DNA from: Halobacteriales archaeon YIM A00010
GTDB lineage: Archaea; Halobacteriota; Halobacteria; Halobacteriales; Haloarculaceae
Direction: 5' to 3'
Assembly: GCA_025041175.1 (NCBI GenBank)
Contig: JAKCFJ010000001.1
Location: 1,116,001 to 1,180,000, forward strand
Length of the DNA: 64,000 bases
Part shown: positions 52,828 to 61,297 of the stretch, piece by piece
Layout of the letters: each line of letters opens with the position of its first letter
How positions within the stretch are numbered: the stretch's first letter is position 1
Notes under the pieces: model-generated
Told to the model about the DNA's origin: nothing
Database searches by the model: none
The model's input: only the letters and a program-made list of their open reading frames with translations
Translations under genes and position numbers: made by a program

Positions 52828-54033
52828 TCAGGTCCGGGTGGTGCCTTCCTCTTCGATCTCTTTTCGGGCAGTGAACACAGCGTCGGCATCCATCGCCAGT
52901 TCGTACTCGTAGTAGGCACCACCGGCTCTGCCGTCGTTTCGCTCCGTCCGGCTGAGAAATCCCAGCATCTTGAGTTCCGAAAGGTGGTCTTGTACGCTGC
53001 GCAGCGAAGAGAGCGGATCCGTTCCCCAATACGTGGCGACCTGTTCGTAGGTGCTTTGGATGGTTTTCGATCGGACCGGGGTCTCGTGGCTCTCTTCGAG
53101 TTGAGCGATCGCTTCGAGGATCAGTTGTGCGTGTGGGGTCTGGTCGCGGATCTTGTTACGGACGCGCCCGCGCTGAACACGGGTTTCGGCAGCCATAATG
53201 TGATCGTCAGTGACGGCGTCGTCGCCGCAGTCTTCAGCAATATCGCCGCCCGTACTGAGGAGATCGAGCGCCTGCCGGGCGCTTCCAGTGTCCTGTGCGG
53301 CCTTCGCTGCACAGAGGGCGATCGCGCTCTGGACGTAAGCGTCGTCCACGAACGCTTTTTCCGCCCGGTGAGAGAGGATCGTCCGGAGTTCGTCGGCGTC
53401 GTACGGCGAAAAGGAGAGCTCTTTCTCCATCAGGGTGCCTTTGACTTTCGGACTGAGACTGTCACGGAATCGATAATTATTGCTAATACCGATGACACCG
53501 ATGTTCGCGTGGTCGAGGTGACCGTTCGATCTGGCACGAGGAATCTCGTAGAGCAGCGAATTGACCTTTGCGAGATGGTCGATCTCGTCGAGAACGAGCA
53601 GAAACGTTCCCCCGATCCCATCGAGCAGCGAGTAGAACTCCTCGAGCGCGTCGCTCGTCGACAGTCCTTTTTTGGGGAACTGCGGGGCGCTATCGTCCCG
53701 AAGCGTGTTGATGAACGCGCGGAGCGTCCCGTAAGCGGAGTCGTTGTTACAGTTGTGGAACAGAACGTGGAGCATGTCGGCTTCCTCCCGCTTGTCGACC
53801 TGGTTCTGCAGGGCGTCCATCATGTATCTCGTGACAGCGGTTTTCCCGACGCCGGTCTTGCCGTAAATGAATATATTCGACGGGCTACGGCCGAAAAGAA
53901 CGTCCTTGAGGGCGTTTCGGTACGCTTCTATCTCGGCCTCCCGTTCGAGAATGGTTTCCGGGTCGTAGTCCTCTTCGAGTACGTGTTTGTCTTCGAAAAG
54001 TTGACCAGTGAGTCCCTCGAATGGATCGTTCAT
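52828..54033 (-). CDS. orc1: Orc1/Cdc6 replication initiator
   Basis: The 401-residue protein has the AAA+ core: Walker A IFIYGKTGVGKTAVTRYM, Walker B TFLLVLDEIDHLAKV, sensor-1 region IGVIGISNNYRFRDSL and the arginine/lid region GSARQALDLLSTGGDIA. A C-terminal winged helix follows. It binds origin recognition boxes and loads MCM. The repeats 50-460 bases upstream of its start match such boxes, so it probably acts on this adjacent origin. Haloarchaea usually have several orc paralogues with their own origins. Confidence 0.93.
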   Translation of the reverse strand: MNDPFEGLTGQLFEDKHVLEEDYDPETILEREAEIEAYRNALKDVLFGRSPSNIFIYGKTGVGKTAVTRYMMDALQNQVDKREEADMLHVLFHNCNNDSAYGTLRAFINTLRDDSAPQFPKKGLSTSDALEEFYSLLDGIGGTFLLVLDEIDHLAKVNSLLYEIPRARSNGHLDHANIGVIGISNNYRFRDSLSPKVKGTLMEKELSFSPYDADELRTILSHRAEKAFVDDAYVQSAIALCAAKAAQDTGSARQALDLLSTGGDIAEDCGDDAVTDDHIMAAETRVQRGRVRNKIRDQTPHAQLILEAIAQLEESHETPVRSKTIQSTYEQVATYWGTDPLSSLRSVQDHLSELKMLGFLSRTERNDGRAGGAYYEYELAMDADAVFTARKEIEEEGTTRT

Positions 54034-54120
54034 GTCAGCCTCTTAGACTAGGTGGGTTTTACACAGCAAGCATAAATAGATACCGTTCGTCTGTTTCGTG
54101 TGTTCTCGATCTTTAAGTAG

Positions 54121-54149
54121 GAGACACACAGTACGTTTCGTCTGTTTTT
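54121..54149 (-). repeat. Origin recognition box, minus orientation
   Basis: The complement of this segment reads ACAGACGAAACGTACTGTGT plus GTCTC, the consensus of the boxes in this origin. It is the box nearest to orc1 with the full motif and faces the other boxes. Confidence 0.8.
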
Positions 54150-54231
54150 CGCCTGGAAAACACCCCCCTAGTCTCTCGAGAATCATATTGCCGCTACCAC
54201 AAGATTCAAACTATACTGCTAGGCTTCCGTC

Positions 54232-54259
54232 GGAACAGACGAAACGTACCGTGTCTCTC
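54232..54259 (+). repeat. Origin recognition box
   Basis: GGAACAGACGAAACGTACCG followed by TGTCTCTC differs from the consensus by a single C for T in the TACTG part and a shortened tail. It is oriented oppositely to the box at 54121. Confidence 0.8.
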
Positions 54260-54373
54260 ACGCGGTCGGAGCGGTGGGGTGCTGATAGAGAGACGGAGTC
54301 CTCAAGAGATGGAGAGCAAAAGGAGGAGAAGAAGAGAGAGAAGGAAGAGGGGGGAGGGGGAATCAGCTGCATA

Positions 54374-54404
54374 GAAACAGACGAAACGTACTGTGTGTCT
54401 CCCC
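54374..54404 (+). repeat. Origin recognition box
   Basis: GAAACAGACGAAACGTACTG followed by TGTGTCTCCCC is the fullest copy of the box, including the terminal C-rich stretch. Confidence 0.85.
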
Positions 54405-54436
54405 TCACTCTCACAGCAGTCCGACGCCTACACCCC

Positions 54437-54464
54437 AAAACAGACGAAACGTACTGTCTGTGTG
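54437..54464 (+). repeat. Origin recognition box
   Basis: AAAACAGACGAAACGTACTG followed by TCTGTGTG keeps the core and has a variant tail. A partial copy, GAAACAGACGAAAATA, follows at 54475-54489. Confidence 0.8.
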
Positions 54465-54604
54465 TTCGCGGGACGAAACAGACGAAAATATCTATTGTAT
54501 TCGAACAGGTCAGCGCTGTAATTCTCCTGCTCGGAAGCGGCCGACAGCACGGACGACAGAAATTGAACGCAGGGATTAGTTATCCAAGGTTGTTAAGTTA
54601 CGGT

Positions 54605-55396
54605 ATGCTCTCACACGACTCCGCTCGATTCCTCTCTGACTCCCCTAGCCGGATCGAGCTACTCGCACACCTCCGAACCGCTCCGGGACGACCGAGCACC
54701 ATCACCGAGGAGCTGTCGATGTCCCACCGCAGCGTTCAGCGCAACCTTTCCGAGCTCAGAGAGCGGGGGTGGGTCGAGAAACGCGACGGTGTGTACCAGC
54801 TCACGACGACCGGCGCACTCATCACGAAGGAGCACGAGGCGTATCTCGGTGCGCTCTCGAACGTCGAGGCGTTCGACGGATTTTTTCGGGAGCTTCCGGA
54901 TACCGAGCACGCCCCCGATCCCGAGTGGTTGCACGAGGCGACGCTCATCGAGGCGACCTCGACGGATCCCCACGCGCCGGTAGACCACTACGTGCACAGC
55001 GTTCGCGGGTTCGACGTGGATCGCGTACGGATGCTTTCACCGGTTCTGAGCCGGCTGTTTCACGACGCTCACGCGGCGTTGGCGGTTCGAGGCACCCACA
55101 CTGAACTCGTGTTGTCGGACGCGCTGGCCGACCGTGCACGCGAACTGAATCCGCTCGAGTTCGATCTGCTCGTGTCCCTCGCACCGCTCGATCTCTATCG
55201 CCACCCCGATCCCATCGGGATCGGTCTCACACTCGGTGACCGACACGTGCTGGTGGGAGCCTACGACGACCACGGGCGGATGTGTGCTTGCGTGGAATCC
55301 ACCCATCCCGAGCTGTTCGAGTGGGCAACGACGCTGTACGAACGCTACCGAACCCAGTCGACGCGCGTCGAATCGACGCGCGCACTCTCCCCGTGA
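54605..55396 (+). CDS. Winged-helix transcriptional regulator with FilR1-like domain
   Basis: The 263-residue protein begins MLSHDSARFLSDSPSRIELL and has an N-terminal winged helix (PSTITEELSMSHRSVQRNLS, then RERGWVEKRDGVYQLTTTG). A C-terminal ligand-binding-like domain (about 95-250) resembles the middle domain of the methanogenesis regulator FilR1, found in many haloarchaeal regulators. ATG 54605 is chosen because the winged helix begins there; the frame upstream runs through the origin boxes and is not protein-like. Its promoter must overlap the right side of the origin. Confidence 0.8.
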   Translation: MLSHDSARFLSDSPSRIELLAHLRTAPGRPSTITEELSMSHRSVQRNLSELRERGWVEKRDGVYQLTTTGALITKEHEAYLGALSNVEAFDGFFRELPDTEHAPDPEWLHEATLIEATSTDPHAPVDHYVHSVRGFDVDRVRMLSPVLSRLFHDAHAALAVRGTHTELVLSDALADRARELNPLEFDLLVSLAPLDLYRHPDPIGIGLTLGDRHVLVGAYDDHGRMCACVESTHPELFEWATTLYERYRTQSTRVESTRALSP

Positions 55397-55474
55397 TCGC
55401 GTCCGTCGTGTGCGCCACCCCTTGTCAGCCGCGCCAGGGGGTGCCGTAAGGACGACGGAGGACCACGATCACCC

Positions 55475-56362
55475 ATGAACGTACTCGTCGTCGGTGGTAC
55501 CGGGTTCGTCGGCCGCTCGCTGGTGAGAGAGCTGATCGATCGTGGACACGACGTTGCTGTCCTCTCTCGCTCACCAGCAGCTTCGTCGCTTCCTGACGTG
55601 GTCGAGACGATAGCAGGTGATGTGAGACATCCCGAGTCGATCGAAGACGCCTTCGCGGGCAGGGACAGCGCAATCAACCTCGTGGCGCTCTCGCCGCTGT
55701 TCGAGCCGCCGGACGGGAGCACTCACGAGGCGGTTCACCTCGACGGGACCAAACACGTCGTCCGAGCCGCCGAAACACACGGTGTCGACAGATTCGTCCA
55801 GATGAGCGCGCTCGGTGCCGACCCGGACGGACCGACGGCGTACATCCGTTCGAAAGGGCGGGCCGAGACCGTCGTCGAGGAGTCGTCGCTCGACCGGATC
55901 ATCGTCCGCCCGTCGGTCGTGTTCGGCGACGGTGGTGAGTTCATCTCGTTCACCAAGACGCTGACGACGCCGTATCTGACGGGACTACCCGGCGGCGGTT
56001 CGACGCGGTTCCAGCCGATCTGGATCGGTGATCTCGTTGCGATGCTCGCGGAGACGGTCGAGACAGACGATCACACCGGCAACATCTACGAACTGGGTGG
56101 GCCGGACGTGCTGACGCTCGCTGAAATCACGAAACAGGTGTACCACAGCGACGGAACGGGCGTCGCAGTGGTTCCGATCCCGATGGTGTTCGCCCGGATC
56201 GGACTCACGATCGGGGGAATGGTTCCTCGATTCCCGATGGGAGCCGATCAGTACCGGTCGCTCCGGTTCGACAACACTGTGAGCGAGAACGACGTGACGG
56301 CGTTCGATCGACGCCCTGACGGTCTCCGGACGCTGGCCGACTACCTCGGTCTCGAGCGGTAG
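55475..56362 (+). CDS. NAD(P)-binding atypical SDR (NDUFA9/complex I type)
   Basis: The 295-residue protein has the motif VVGGTGFVGRSLVRELIDRG (residues 5-24) and lacks the SDR Tyr-x3-Lys catalytic pair, having YIRSKGRAE in that region (Y-x3-K-like). Segments RIIVRPSVVFGDGGEF and YELGGPDVLTLAEI match the NDUFA9-like atypical SDR group. Such proteins bind NADPH and often serve structural or quinone-related roles. It lies 36 bases before a cupin gene on the same strand. Confidence 0.87.
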   Translation: MNVLVVGGTGFVGRSLVRELIDRGHDVAVLSRSPAASSLPDVVETIAGDVRHPESIEDAFAGRDSAINLVALSPLFEPPDGSTHEAVHLDGTKHVVRAAETHGVDRFVQMSALGADPDGPTAYIRSKGRAETVVEESSLDRIIVRPSVVFGDGGEFISFTKTLTTPYLTGLPGGGSTRFQPIWIGDLVAMLAETVETDDHTGNIYELGGPDVLTLAEITKQVYHSDGTGVAVVPIPMVFARIGLTIGGMVPRFPMGADQYRSLRFDNTVSENDVTAFDRRPDGLRTLADYLGLER

Positions 56363-56398
56363 AGCAACACACATACCGACGCCGGTAGACGATCCAGT

Positions 56399-56722
56399 AT
56401 GGGTCTCGATCAGTACGAGCCGCCCGCTGTGGAACCGGGTGCGATCGAATCGACGGAACTTCACGTCACCGACGACGCGCTGGTGAAACTGTTCGCGCTC
56501 GGGCCAGGAGCCGAGTTATCGGCCCACGAGCACGCGGATTCGTCCAACGTCTTCCACATCCTCGAAGGGACGGTAACGGTCATCCAGGGCGACACCGAGG
56601 AGGCCGTGGACGCTCCGGGCGTCGTGTTTCACGAGCGCGGCGTTCCCCACGGCGCGCGCAACGACACCGACGCTATCGCCGTGTTGACCGCGAGTCTCTG
56701 CCCGCTGCCAGGATCGGGGTGA
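56399..56722 (+). CDS. Cupin-domain protein
   Basis: The 107-residue single-domain cupin has the first motif GAELSAHEHADSSNVFHILEG (split over residues 38-58, metal-binding His pair and Glu) and the second FHERGVPHGARN (about 77-88) with its His. Small cupins bind a metal and may act as isomerases or dioxygenases; the substrate is unknown. It is probably co-transcribed with the upstream SDR. Confidence 0.87.
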   Translation: MGLDQYEPPAVEPGAIESTELHVTDDALVKLFALGPGAELSAHEHADSSNVFHILEGTVTVIQGDTEEAVDAPGVVFHERGVPHGARNDTDAIAVLTASLCPLPGSG

Positions 56723-56752
56723 CCGGTGGATCGATCTCCGCGGCTCACTCGG

Positions 56753-57319
56753 TCACGCTCGCTGTGCCAGCCCGACGAGGTGGGGAAGTTCGTGGGCGAT
56801 GATCTCTCTCACCCCGAGCCGCACCGCGTTCTCGCTTCCCGGTAAACAGAACACCGGTACGTCGTCCACGACACCCGCAGTGGCGCGCGTTCCGACGACC
56901 CGCGTTCCGATCTCATCGTACGAGAGCCGTCGGAACAGCTCCCCGAAGCCGGGTAGTTCCTTCGTGAACAGCGACGAAACCGCCTCGACGGTCACGTCGT
57001 CGGGGGTAACTCCCGTTCCACCGGTCGTGACGACGGCATCGACGCGCTCTGCGGCGGCGTACGCCTCGATGCGCGATCGAATCGCGTCGTGCTCGTCGCC
57101 GACCAGCTCGCGCTCGACAACGCGGTGGTCGGCGGCGTGGAGCGCGGATTCGATCGCGTCTCCGGATGGATCCTCGTGAACCGACCGCGAGGAAGAAACG
57201 GTCAAAACGGCCACAGACGGCTCGCTCACGTCGTGATGATGGTGATCGTGAGTGTGGTTGTGATCGTGACTGGTGGGCGATTCGTGTTCCTCGGATTCGT
57301 CGTGTGGATCAGTGTGCAT
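56753..57319 (-). CDS. moaB: Molybdenum cofactor biosynthesis protein (MoaB/MogA family) with His-rich N-terminus
   Basis: The 188-residue protein has the molybdopterin-binding motif VVTTGGTGVTPDDVTVEAV and FCLPGSENAVRLGVREI, as in MoaB/MogA, which adenylates molybdopterin before metal insertion. The N-terminal 30 residues are His/Asp-rich (SHDHNHTHDHHHHD at about 17-30) and absent from bacterial enzymes; they could bind a metal. ATG 57319 is chosen; the frame is open to 57343. It is divergent from the dehydrogenase gene. Confidence 0.88.
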   Translation of the reverse strand: MHTDPHDESEEHESPTSHDHNHTHDHHHHDVSEPSVAVLTVSSSRSVHEDPSGDAIESALHAADHRVVERELVGDEHDAIRSRIEAYAAAERVDAVVTTGGTGVTPDDVTVEAVSSLFTKELPGFGELFRRLSYDEIGTRVVGTRATAGVVDDVPVFCLPGSENAVRLGVREIIAHELPHLVGLAQRA

Positions 57320-57429
57320 ACTCGTGGTTGGGGTGGTCCACACAAGTGGTTTGATCCCTCGATGAGAAACGCAATCTCGGAAGCCGAAACCATCAACAGT
57401 GTTTTGCGTCCAGCCACGGAGTTCCGACC

Positions 57430-58476
57430 ATGAAGGCTGTGCAGTTCACCGAGCACGGCGACAGGAGCGTTCTGTCCTACGAGGAACACCCCGATCCCGA
57501 AATCTCGGCCGACGAGGTGCTGGTCGATGTCAAAGCAGCCGCGTTGAACCACCTCGACATCCACACCCGTCGTGGACTGCCCGGCGTCGACCTCGCGATG
57601 CCCCACATTCCGGGGAGCGACGCGGCCGGCGTCGTCACCGAGACCGGATCGACCGTGACCCGATTTTCGGAGGGCGACCACGTCGCCGTCTCGGCGGGAC
57701 GCTCGTGTGGGACGTGTGAGTACTGCCGCCACGGTCAGGAGTCGACGTGTGAGTCGTTCCATCTGATCGGAGAGCACGTAACCGGCGTTCACGCCGAGCT
57801 CGCCGCCGTCCCAGCCGAAAACCTCATACCGGTTCCCGAAACGGTCGACTGGCCCACTGCCGGTTCGGCCGCGCTGGTCTTCCAGACCGCGTGGCGGATG
57901 CTCCACACCCAAGCCGAACTTTCGGCCGGCGAGCACGTCCTCGTTCACGGCGCTTCGGGCGGCGTCGGTCACGCAGCGGTCCAGATCGCGGACCACGCGG
58001 GCGCGGAGGTGTACGCGACGGCGAGCAGCGGGGCGAAACTCGATCACGCACGCGACTGCGGCGCGGACCATCCCATCAACTACGAAGAAACCTCGTTCGC
58101 CGACGAGATCTACGACCTGACCGACGGGCGGGGCGTCGACGTGGTCGTTGATCACGTCGGACCCGCAACGTGGGAGGACTCGCTGAAATCCCTCGCCAAA
58201 GGCGGGCGACTGGTCACCTGCGGTGCGACCACCGGTCCGAGCGCCGAGACGAACATCAACCGCGTCTTCTGGAACCAACTCCGAATCATCGGCTCGACCA
58301 TGGCGACACCGGGAGAGACCGACGACGTGCTATCGCTCGTCTGGGACGGAACGTTCGAACCGCACCTCCGGACGACGCTCCCGATGAGCGACATCGCCCG
58401 CGCCCACGAACGCCTCGAACAACGAGAGGGGTTCGGCAAGGTCGTCGTCGTTCCAGATAGTGAATATGACGGATAA
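57430..58476 (+). CDS. Zinc-binding medium-chain dehydrogenase
   Basis: The 348-residue protein has the MDR fold with the catalytic-zinc region HIPGSDAAGVVTETGS, a structural-zinc lobe with cysteines CGTCEYCRHGQESTC, and the NAD(P) motif VHGASGGVGHAAVQIADHAG. The conserved alcohol dehydrogenase Cys near residue 40 is replaced by LNHLDIH, so it may be a quinone-reductase-like or crotonyl-CoA-reductase-like member. The last codons overlap the start of the next small membrane gene. Confidence 0.9.
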   Translation: MKAVQFTEHGDRSVLSYEEHPDPEISADEVLVDVKAAALNHLDIHTRRGLPGVDLAMPHIPGSDAAGVVTETGSTVTRFSEGDHVAVSAGRSCGTCEYCRHGQESTCESFHLIGEHVTGVHAELAAVPAENLIPVPETVDWPTAGSAALVFQTAWRMLHTQAELSAGEHVLVHGASGGVGHAAVQIADHAGAEVYATASSGAKLDHARDCGADHPINYEETSFADEIYDLTDGRGVDVVVDHVGPATWEDSLKSLAKGGRLVTCGATTGPSAETNINRVFWNQLRIIGSTMATPGETDDVLSLVWDGTFEPHLRTTLPMSDIARAHERLEQREGFGKVVVVPDSEYDG

Positions 58477-58801
58477 CGACGACGGATACGTCCACGATCC
58501 CGAGTCGTTTCGGGAGCGAACGGACGCCGACCAGCCCGAGTCGCGGACGACGAAAGCGTATCTCAGCGGTCCCGACCGGAGTGATCCCTCCGACCGGGAG
58601 TTCGGCCGACGCGGCTGGCTCCTCGTTGGAACCCTGGCCGTCGCCTTCGTCCTCGTTCCTGCGACGATACTGTATCTCCCGCACGCAGAACCCGCTGCTG
58701 TCGGGCTGACGTTTCGGGACGCGTATCTCGTTCTCCCACTCGTTCCCGCGCTCGCTCTCGGCGCGGTGGCCGTGTGGACTGCGATCGGTGGATCACAATG
58801 A
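58466..58801 (+). CDS. Small two-helix membrane protein
   Basis: The 111-residue protein starts MTDNDDGYVHDPESFRERTD, has an acidic disordered N-terminal half (about 1-50), then two hydrophobic helices (about 52-73 and 85-108). It starts inside the end of the dehydrogenase gene (11 bases of overlap), so the two are translationally coupled. A membrane-associated partner of the dehydrogenase is possible but not shown. No known family is recognised. Confidence 0.65.
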   Translation: MTDNDDGYVHDPESFRERTDADQPESRTTKAYLSGPDRSDPSDREFGRRGWLLVGTLAVAFVLVPATILYLPHAEPAAVGLTFRDAYLVLPLVPALALGAVAVWTAIGGSQ

Positions 58802-58875
58802 CCGGACGCACGACCGAAGAAAAACCGGGGCAGGAGGGTTGTTCGAGTGATCTGCCCCGTCGAGACCAAACGTAG
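58798..58875 (+). CDS. 25-residue frame overlapping the membrane gene stop
   Basis: A 26-codon frame (MTGRTTEEKPGQEGCSSDLP start) begins in the stop codon of the membrane protein gene with an ATGA overlap. It also contains a GGGGCAG/CTGCCCC 7-bp hairpin at about 58829-58860. The overlap favours translation, but the peptide is unremarkable and the hairpin may simply be a terminator. Low confidence. Confidence 0.25.
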   Translation: MTGRTTEEKPGQEGCSSDLPRRDQT

Positions 58876-59099
58876 ATCGCAGACTGCCCGTCCGTCGTAC
58901 TACTATCGTACATCGTCTCGGGTGTTCAATCGATGGACAGTCTATTCGGTCGGTTTTCCTCGATCAGTAAAAACGCATCGAAATACACCCATAAATAATG
59001 AATTATTAACAATTATCTAGCGAATCGATCGCTCATTCACTGTGTGGTTCGAGACTCATCCCGCAACACACGAAAAAACGTGCGTTCGAACAATCGGTG
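58876..59099. other. Intergenic region between convergent genes
   Basis: No gene is seen in these 224 bases. An AT-rich patch (58990-59015) lies in the middle. The region precedes the stop codon of the first Asp-rich secreted microprotein gene. Confidence 0.35.
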
Positions 59100-59321
59100 C
59101 TACAGGAGGTCTAAGAGGTCCTTATCGTCGTACCCGTCATCGTCGCTACGATCGTCGTAGTCGACGACGACATTACCTCCCTTATTGTCGACATCTACGT
59201 CGTCGTTGTCGTCACCATCGGCGATCTTACAACTGTCCGCTGCAGCAGGCGCCGCGCCGGCCCCTGCGACCATGCCCAACAGCATGAGAGCGACCAACGC
59301 AACGTGAATTGCTCGTTTCAT
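59100..59321 (-). CDS. Secreted Asp-rich microprotein 1
   Basis: The 73-residue protein starts with a signal peptide (MKRAIHVALVALMLLGMVAG, Ala-rich cleavage zone near 26-28). It continues with an Asp/Asn-rich mature part containing NVVVDYDDRSDDDGYDD and ending LLDLL. The paralogue at 60382-60603 has the same length, signal peptide and layout. Forty-plus acidic residues in a mature part this small suggest cation (Ca/Mg) binding or a surface role; this is inference. Confidence 0.7.
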   Translation of the reverse strand: MKRAIHVALVALMLLGMVAGAGAAPAAADSCKIADGDDNDDVDVDNKGGNVVVDYDDRSDDDGYDDKDLLDLL

Positions 59322-59653
59322 GGGTAAGTTGACTGGAAACGGACCACCAGGACCGCTTTGCACGAATGGATCGGGTGGTGCTCGCCCAGCGAATATGCAT
59401 TCGGAGGTGTGTACAATAAATATTCTCCTAAGTAGTAAAAGTTTAAGAATTCACTGTAGCTATTGTATTATTGTGACACCACGACGCTTGTGAAGAACTA
59501 CCGCGTCGGAGAATGGTTGTTGCTTCAATTCGTATAGAATGGGTGATATTACCGAAATAAAACGCCACTCAATCCACATTATAATTGTATCAAATAAAAA
59601 TAGTAGGGAATAGTATGGAAAACGTTTAATCCGGAGACGAGGGGACGTGATGC
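59322..59653. other. AT-rich divergent intergenic region
   Basis: The 332 bases hold the promoters of the first Asp-rich gene and the DoxX gene. From about 59400 to 59640 the DNA is AT-rich. No other gene is supported. Confidence 0.4.
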
Positions 59654-60085
59654 ATGGGAACAAGTACGAAGTTCGGCACTCAAGGACCGGCATCGCTGAT
59701 CCTCATCAGGCTACTAGTCGGTGGGGTTTTCATCACAGAAGGCCTGCAAAAGCTCCTGTTTCCGGGGATACTCGGTGCAACGCGCTTTGCTGAGCTGGGC
59801 TTTCCCGTTCCGCGGGTCATCGCTACAGTCGTGGGCGCGGTCGAGATCGTTGCGGGGGGCGCCGTATTACTCGGCCTTGCGACGCGGTTGGCCGCGGTCT
59901 TTCTGTTGCTCATCGCGCTCGGCGCAATCATCACGACGAAGTTCCCGATCCTCGTCGGACAGGAAATCTGGGTGTTCCCGCTTCCGGAGACTGAACGCAA
60001 CGGCGTATGGGGGTTCCTTCACGCGTGGCGTGGTGATATCGCCATGCTGCTCGGGTCACTCTACTTACTTATTGCAATAGATTGA
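59654..60085 (+). CDS. DoxX family membrane protein
   Basis: The 143-residue protein has four hydrophobic helices. The DoxX core appears as ILIRLLVGGVFITEGLQKLL, FPGILGATRFAELGFPVP, IVAGGAVLLGLATRLAAVF and FLHAWRGDIAMLLGSLYLL. DoxX-like proteins are linked to thiosulfate:quinone oxidoreduction, but most are small membrane proteins of unknown use. It lies between the two Asp-rich microprotein genes, which are on the opposite strand. A surface-stress link is only positional. Confidence 0.85.
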   Translation: MGTSTKFGTQGPASLILIRLLVGGVFITEGLQKLLFPGILGATRFAELGFPVPRVIATVVGAVEIVAGGAVLLGLATRLAAVFLLLIALGAIITTKFPILVGQEIWVFPLPETERNGVWGFLHAWRGDIAMLLGSLYLLIAID

Positions 60086-60381
60086 TATTCTTCCCTCATG
60101 GATGAATGAACACGTATCCAACGCGTCTCCCGGGCGCAGTTCATCCGTGGTATCCGAGCCGCTGTGCGGATCGATCACAGCGTTCGGGAGGCGGATCGTC
60201 AGCACGATCACACCGACCAGCTCGGCCGCTTCTCGAACGTGTGTGAGACACAATCATAGCATATAATACGCTGCCCGAGTATCCTTCCAGTGGGTCGGTC
60301 GCAAACGGCCAGTACGGAATCAACCCTCGACGACGGCAAACGCAGGCGTCAACGCCGATAAAAACGATGACCTCCTACACC
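60086..60381. other. Intergenic region without a convincing gene
   Basis: Between the DoxX stop codon and the second Asp-rich gene stop there are 296 bases. A minus-strand 62-codon frame (60065-60253) has one hydrophobic run but overlaps the DoxX end and has no clear signals. I see no repeat here. Confidence 0.35.
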
Positions 60382-60603
60382 TTACAGGATATCCAGGCCG
60401 AGGTCTAGGACGTCGTTGTCTTCGCTGTCGTCGATGACGACGTTAGACGAATCGTCGATGTCGATGCCGTCGTTGTCGATACCGTTGTTGTCGTCGTCGT
60501 GGGTGACATCTGTACCACTCGCTGCAACGGGTGTCGCGCCGGCCCCCGCAATCATGCCCAACAGCATGAGAGCGGCCAACGCAACGTGGATTGCTCGTTT
60601 CAT
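60382..60603 (-). CDS. Secreted Asp-rich microprotein 2
   Basis: The 73-residue protein is a paralogue of the one at 59100-59321. The signal peptide is nearly identical (MKRAIHVALAALMLLGMIAG) and the mature part is Asp/Asn-rich (HDDDNNGIDNDGIDIDD, NVVIDDSEDND), ending LDLGLDIL. The 74-bp stretch covering the start and signal differs at 5 positions from the first copy (60535-60608 against 59253-59326), while the mature parts have diverged more, which indicates duplication followed by change in the acidic part. Confidence 0.7.
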   Translation of the reverse strand: MKRAIHVALAALMLLGMIAGAGATPVAASGTDVTHDDDNNGIDNDGIDIDDSSNVVIDDSEDNDVLDLGLDIL

Positions 60604-61297
60604 GGGTATCGTCTGGGACGGGACACCACGTTGCCGATTCTTCCGAACCTGTCGACGGATCCTGAATCGTTCGTAGTATCCTCCCAGTACAATCCTATTG
60701 AAACACATATACTATAAACTTTACTACTCAGACTGGACATAGACTATTACTGTACAGTTCTGCTATCTGTGTCTAGATCTGAATCGAACACCCTCCACAT
60801 CCACCGTTTTCTAGTTAATTCCCCAACAACTAACTAGTCGTATAAACAATACGTGCCCACATTACACCGTAGCACATACATCATAACTATTTATCACTAT
60901 ACGCAGTGAGATGGAATAGCCAGCGGCAACCACTGACCGGGAGGCGTACCGAGAGTTCGGGATGACCAACGATCAAATCCCCGTTAGATCCTCGCGAACG
61001 CCTTTGTACCCGCCCTCCATAGCAACGGTCGCCGGACCATGGCAAAGCAGCCCTGAATCCCCACGGCGGAGGAGTGTCCGCCGTTCACTTCCGGTGGGTT
61101 CATTGATCGACGTGACCCTTCCCTCTACGCCACCCTCCGTTCGACTAGTTGCTCGGTGATCGATCAGTTCCGAAGGACGGGACCGACCACCGACAGCGGA
61201 CTGGTGCGAGTGTGACACCACACGGCAACGCAATGGACTTGAACGGTAGTTCAAGATGGGTCGAAACGTTTGAGGGACGGGCCAGTCAGATGTGGAT
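60604..61297. other. 694-base intergenic region with an 8-bp-arm hairpin
   Basis: No gene is supported. The left part (60700-60910) is AT-rich and holds promoter-like DNA. The right part is GC-rich and contains ACGGCGGA (61063-61070) paired with TCCGCCGT (61077-61084), loop GGAGTG. I suspect degraded insertion-sequence DNA here but cannot name it. Confidence 0.4.

Larger units (their letters stand above)
54034..54604. other. Candidate replication origin with origin recognition boxes
   Basis: The 571-base region next to orc1 holds repeats with the core ACAGACGAAACGTAC: a minus-oriented one at 54121-54149 and plus-oriented ones at 54232-54259, 54374-54404 and 54437-54464. Partial boxes lie at 54081-54097 and 54475-54489. 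The full box reads about ACAGACGAAACGTACTGTG and ends in TGTGTCTC. Inverted orientation on the two sides is typical of archaeal origins. A purine/G-rich tract lies at 54300-54360 and AT-rich DNA at 54181-54225, which could be the unwinding element. Confidence 0.85.

Noticed and set aside
54098-54604. N-terminal extension of the FilR1-like regulator through the origin
   Set aside because: The extra 169 codons run through the origin boxes and a purine-rich tract; the winged helix begins right after ATG 54605.
60065-60253. 62-codon minus-strand frame between the DoxX and Asp-rich genes
   Set aside because: It overlaps the end of the DoxX gene and lacks a start signal or recognisable domain.
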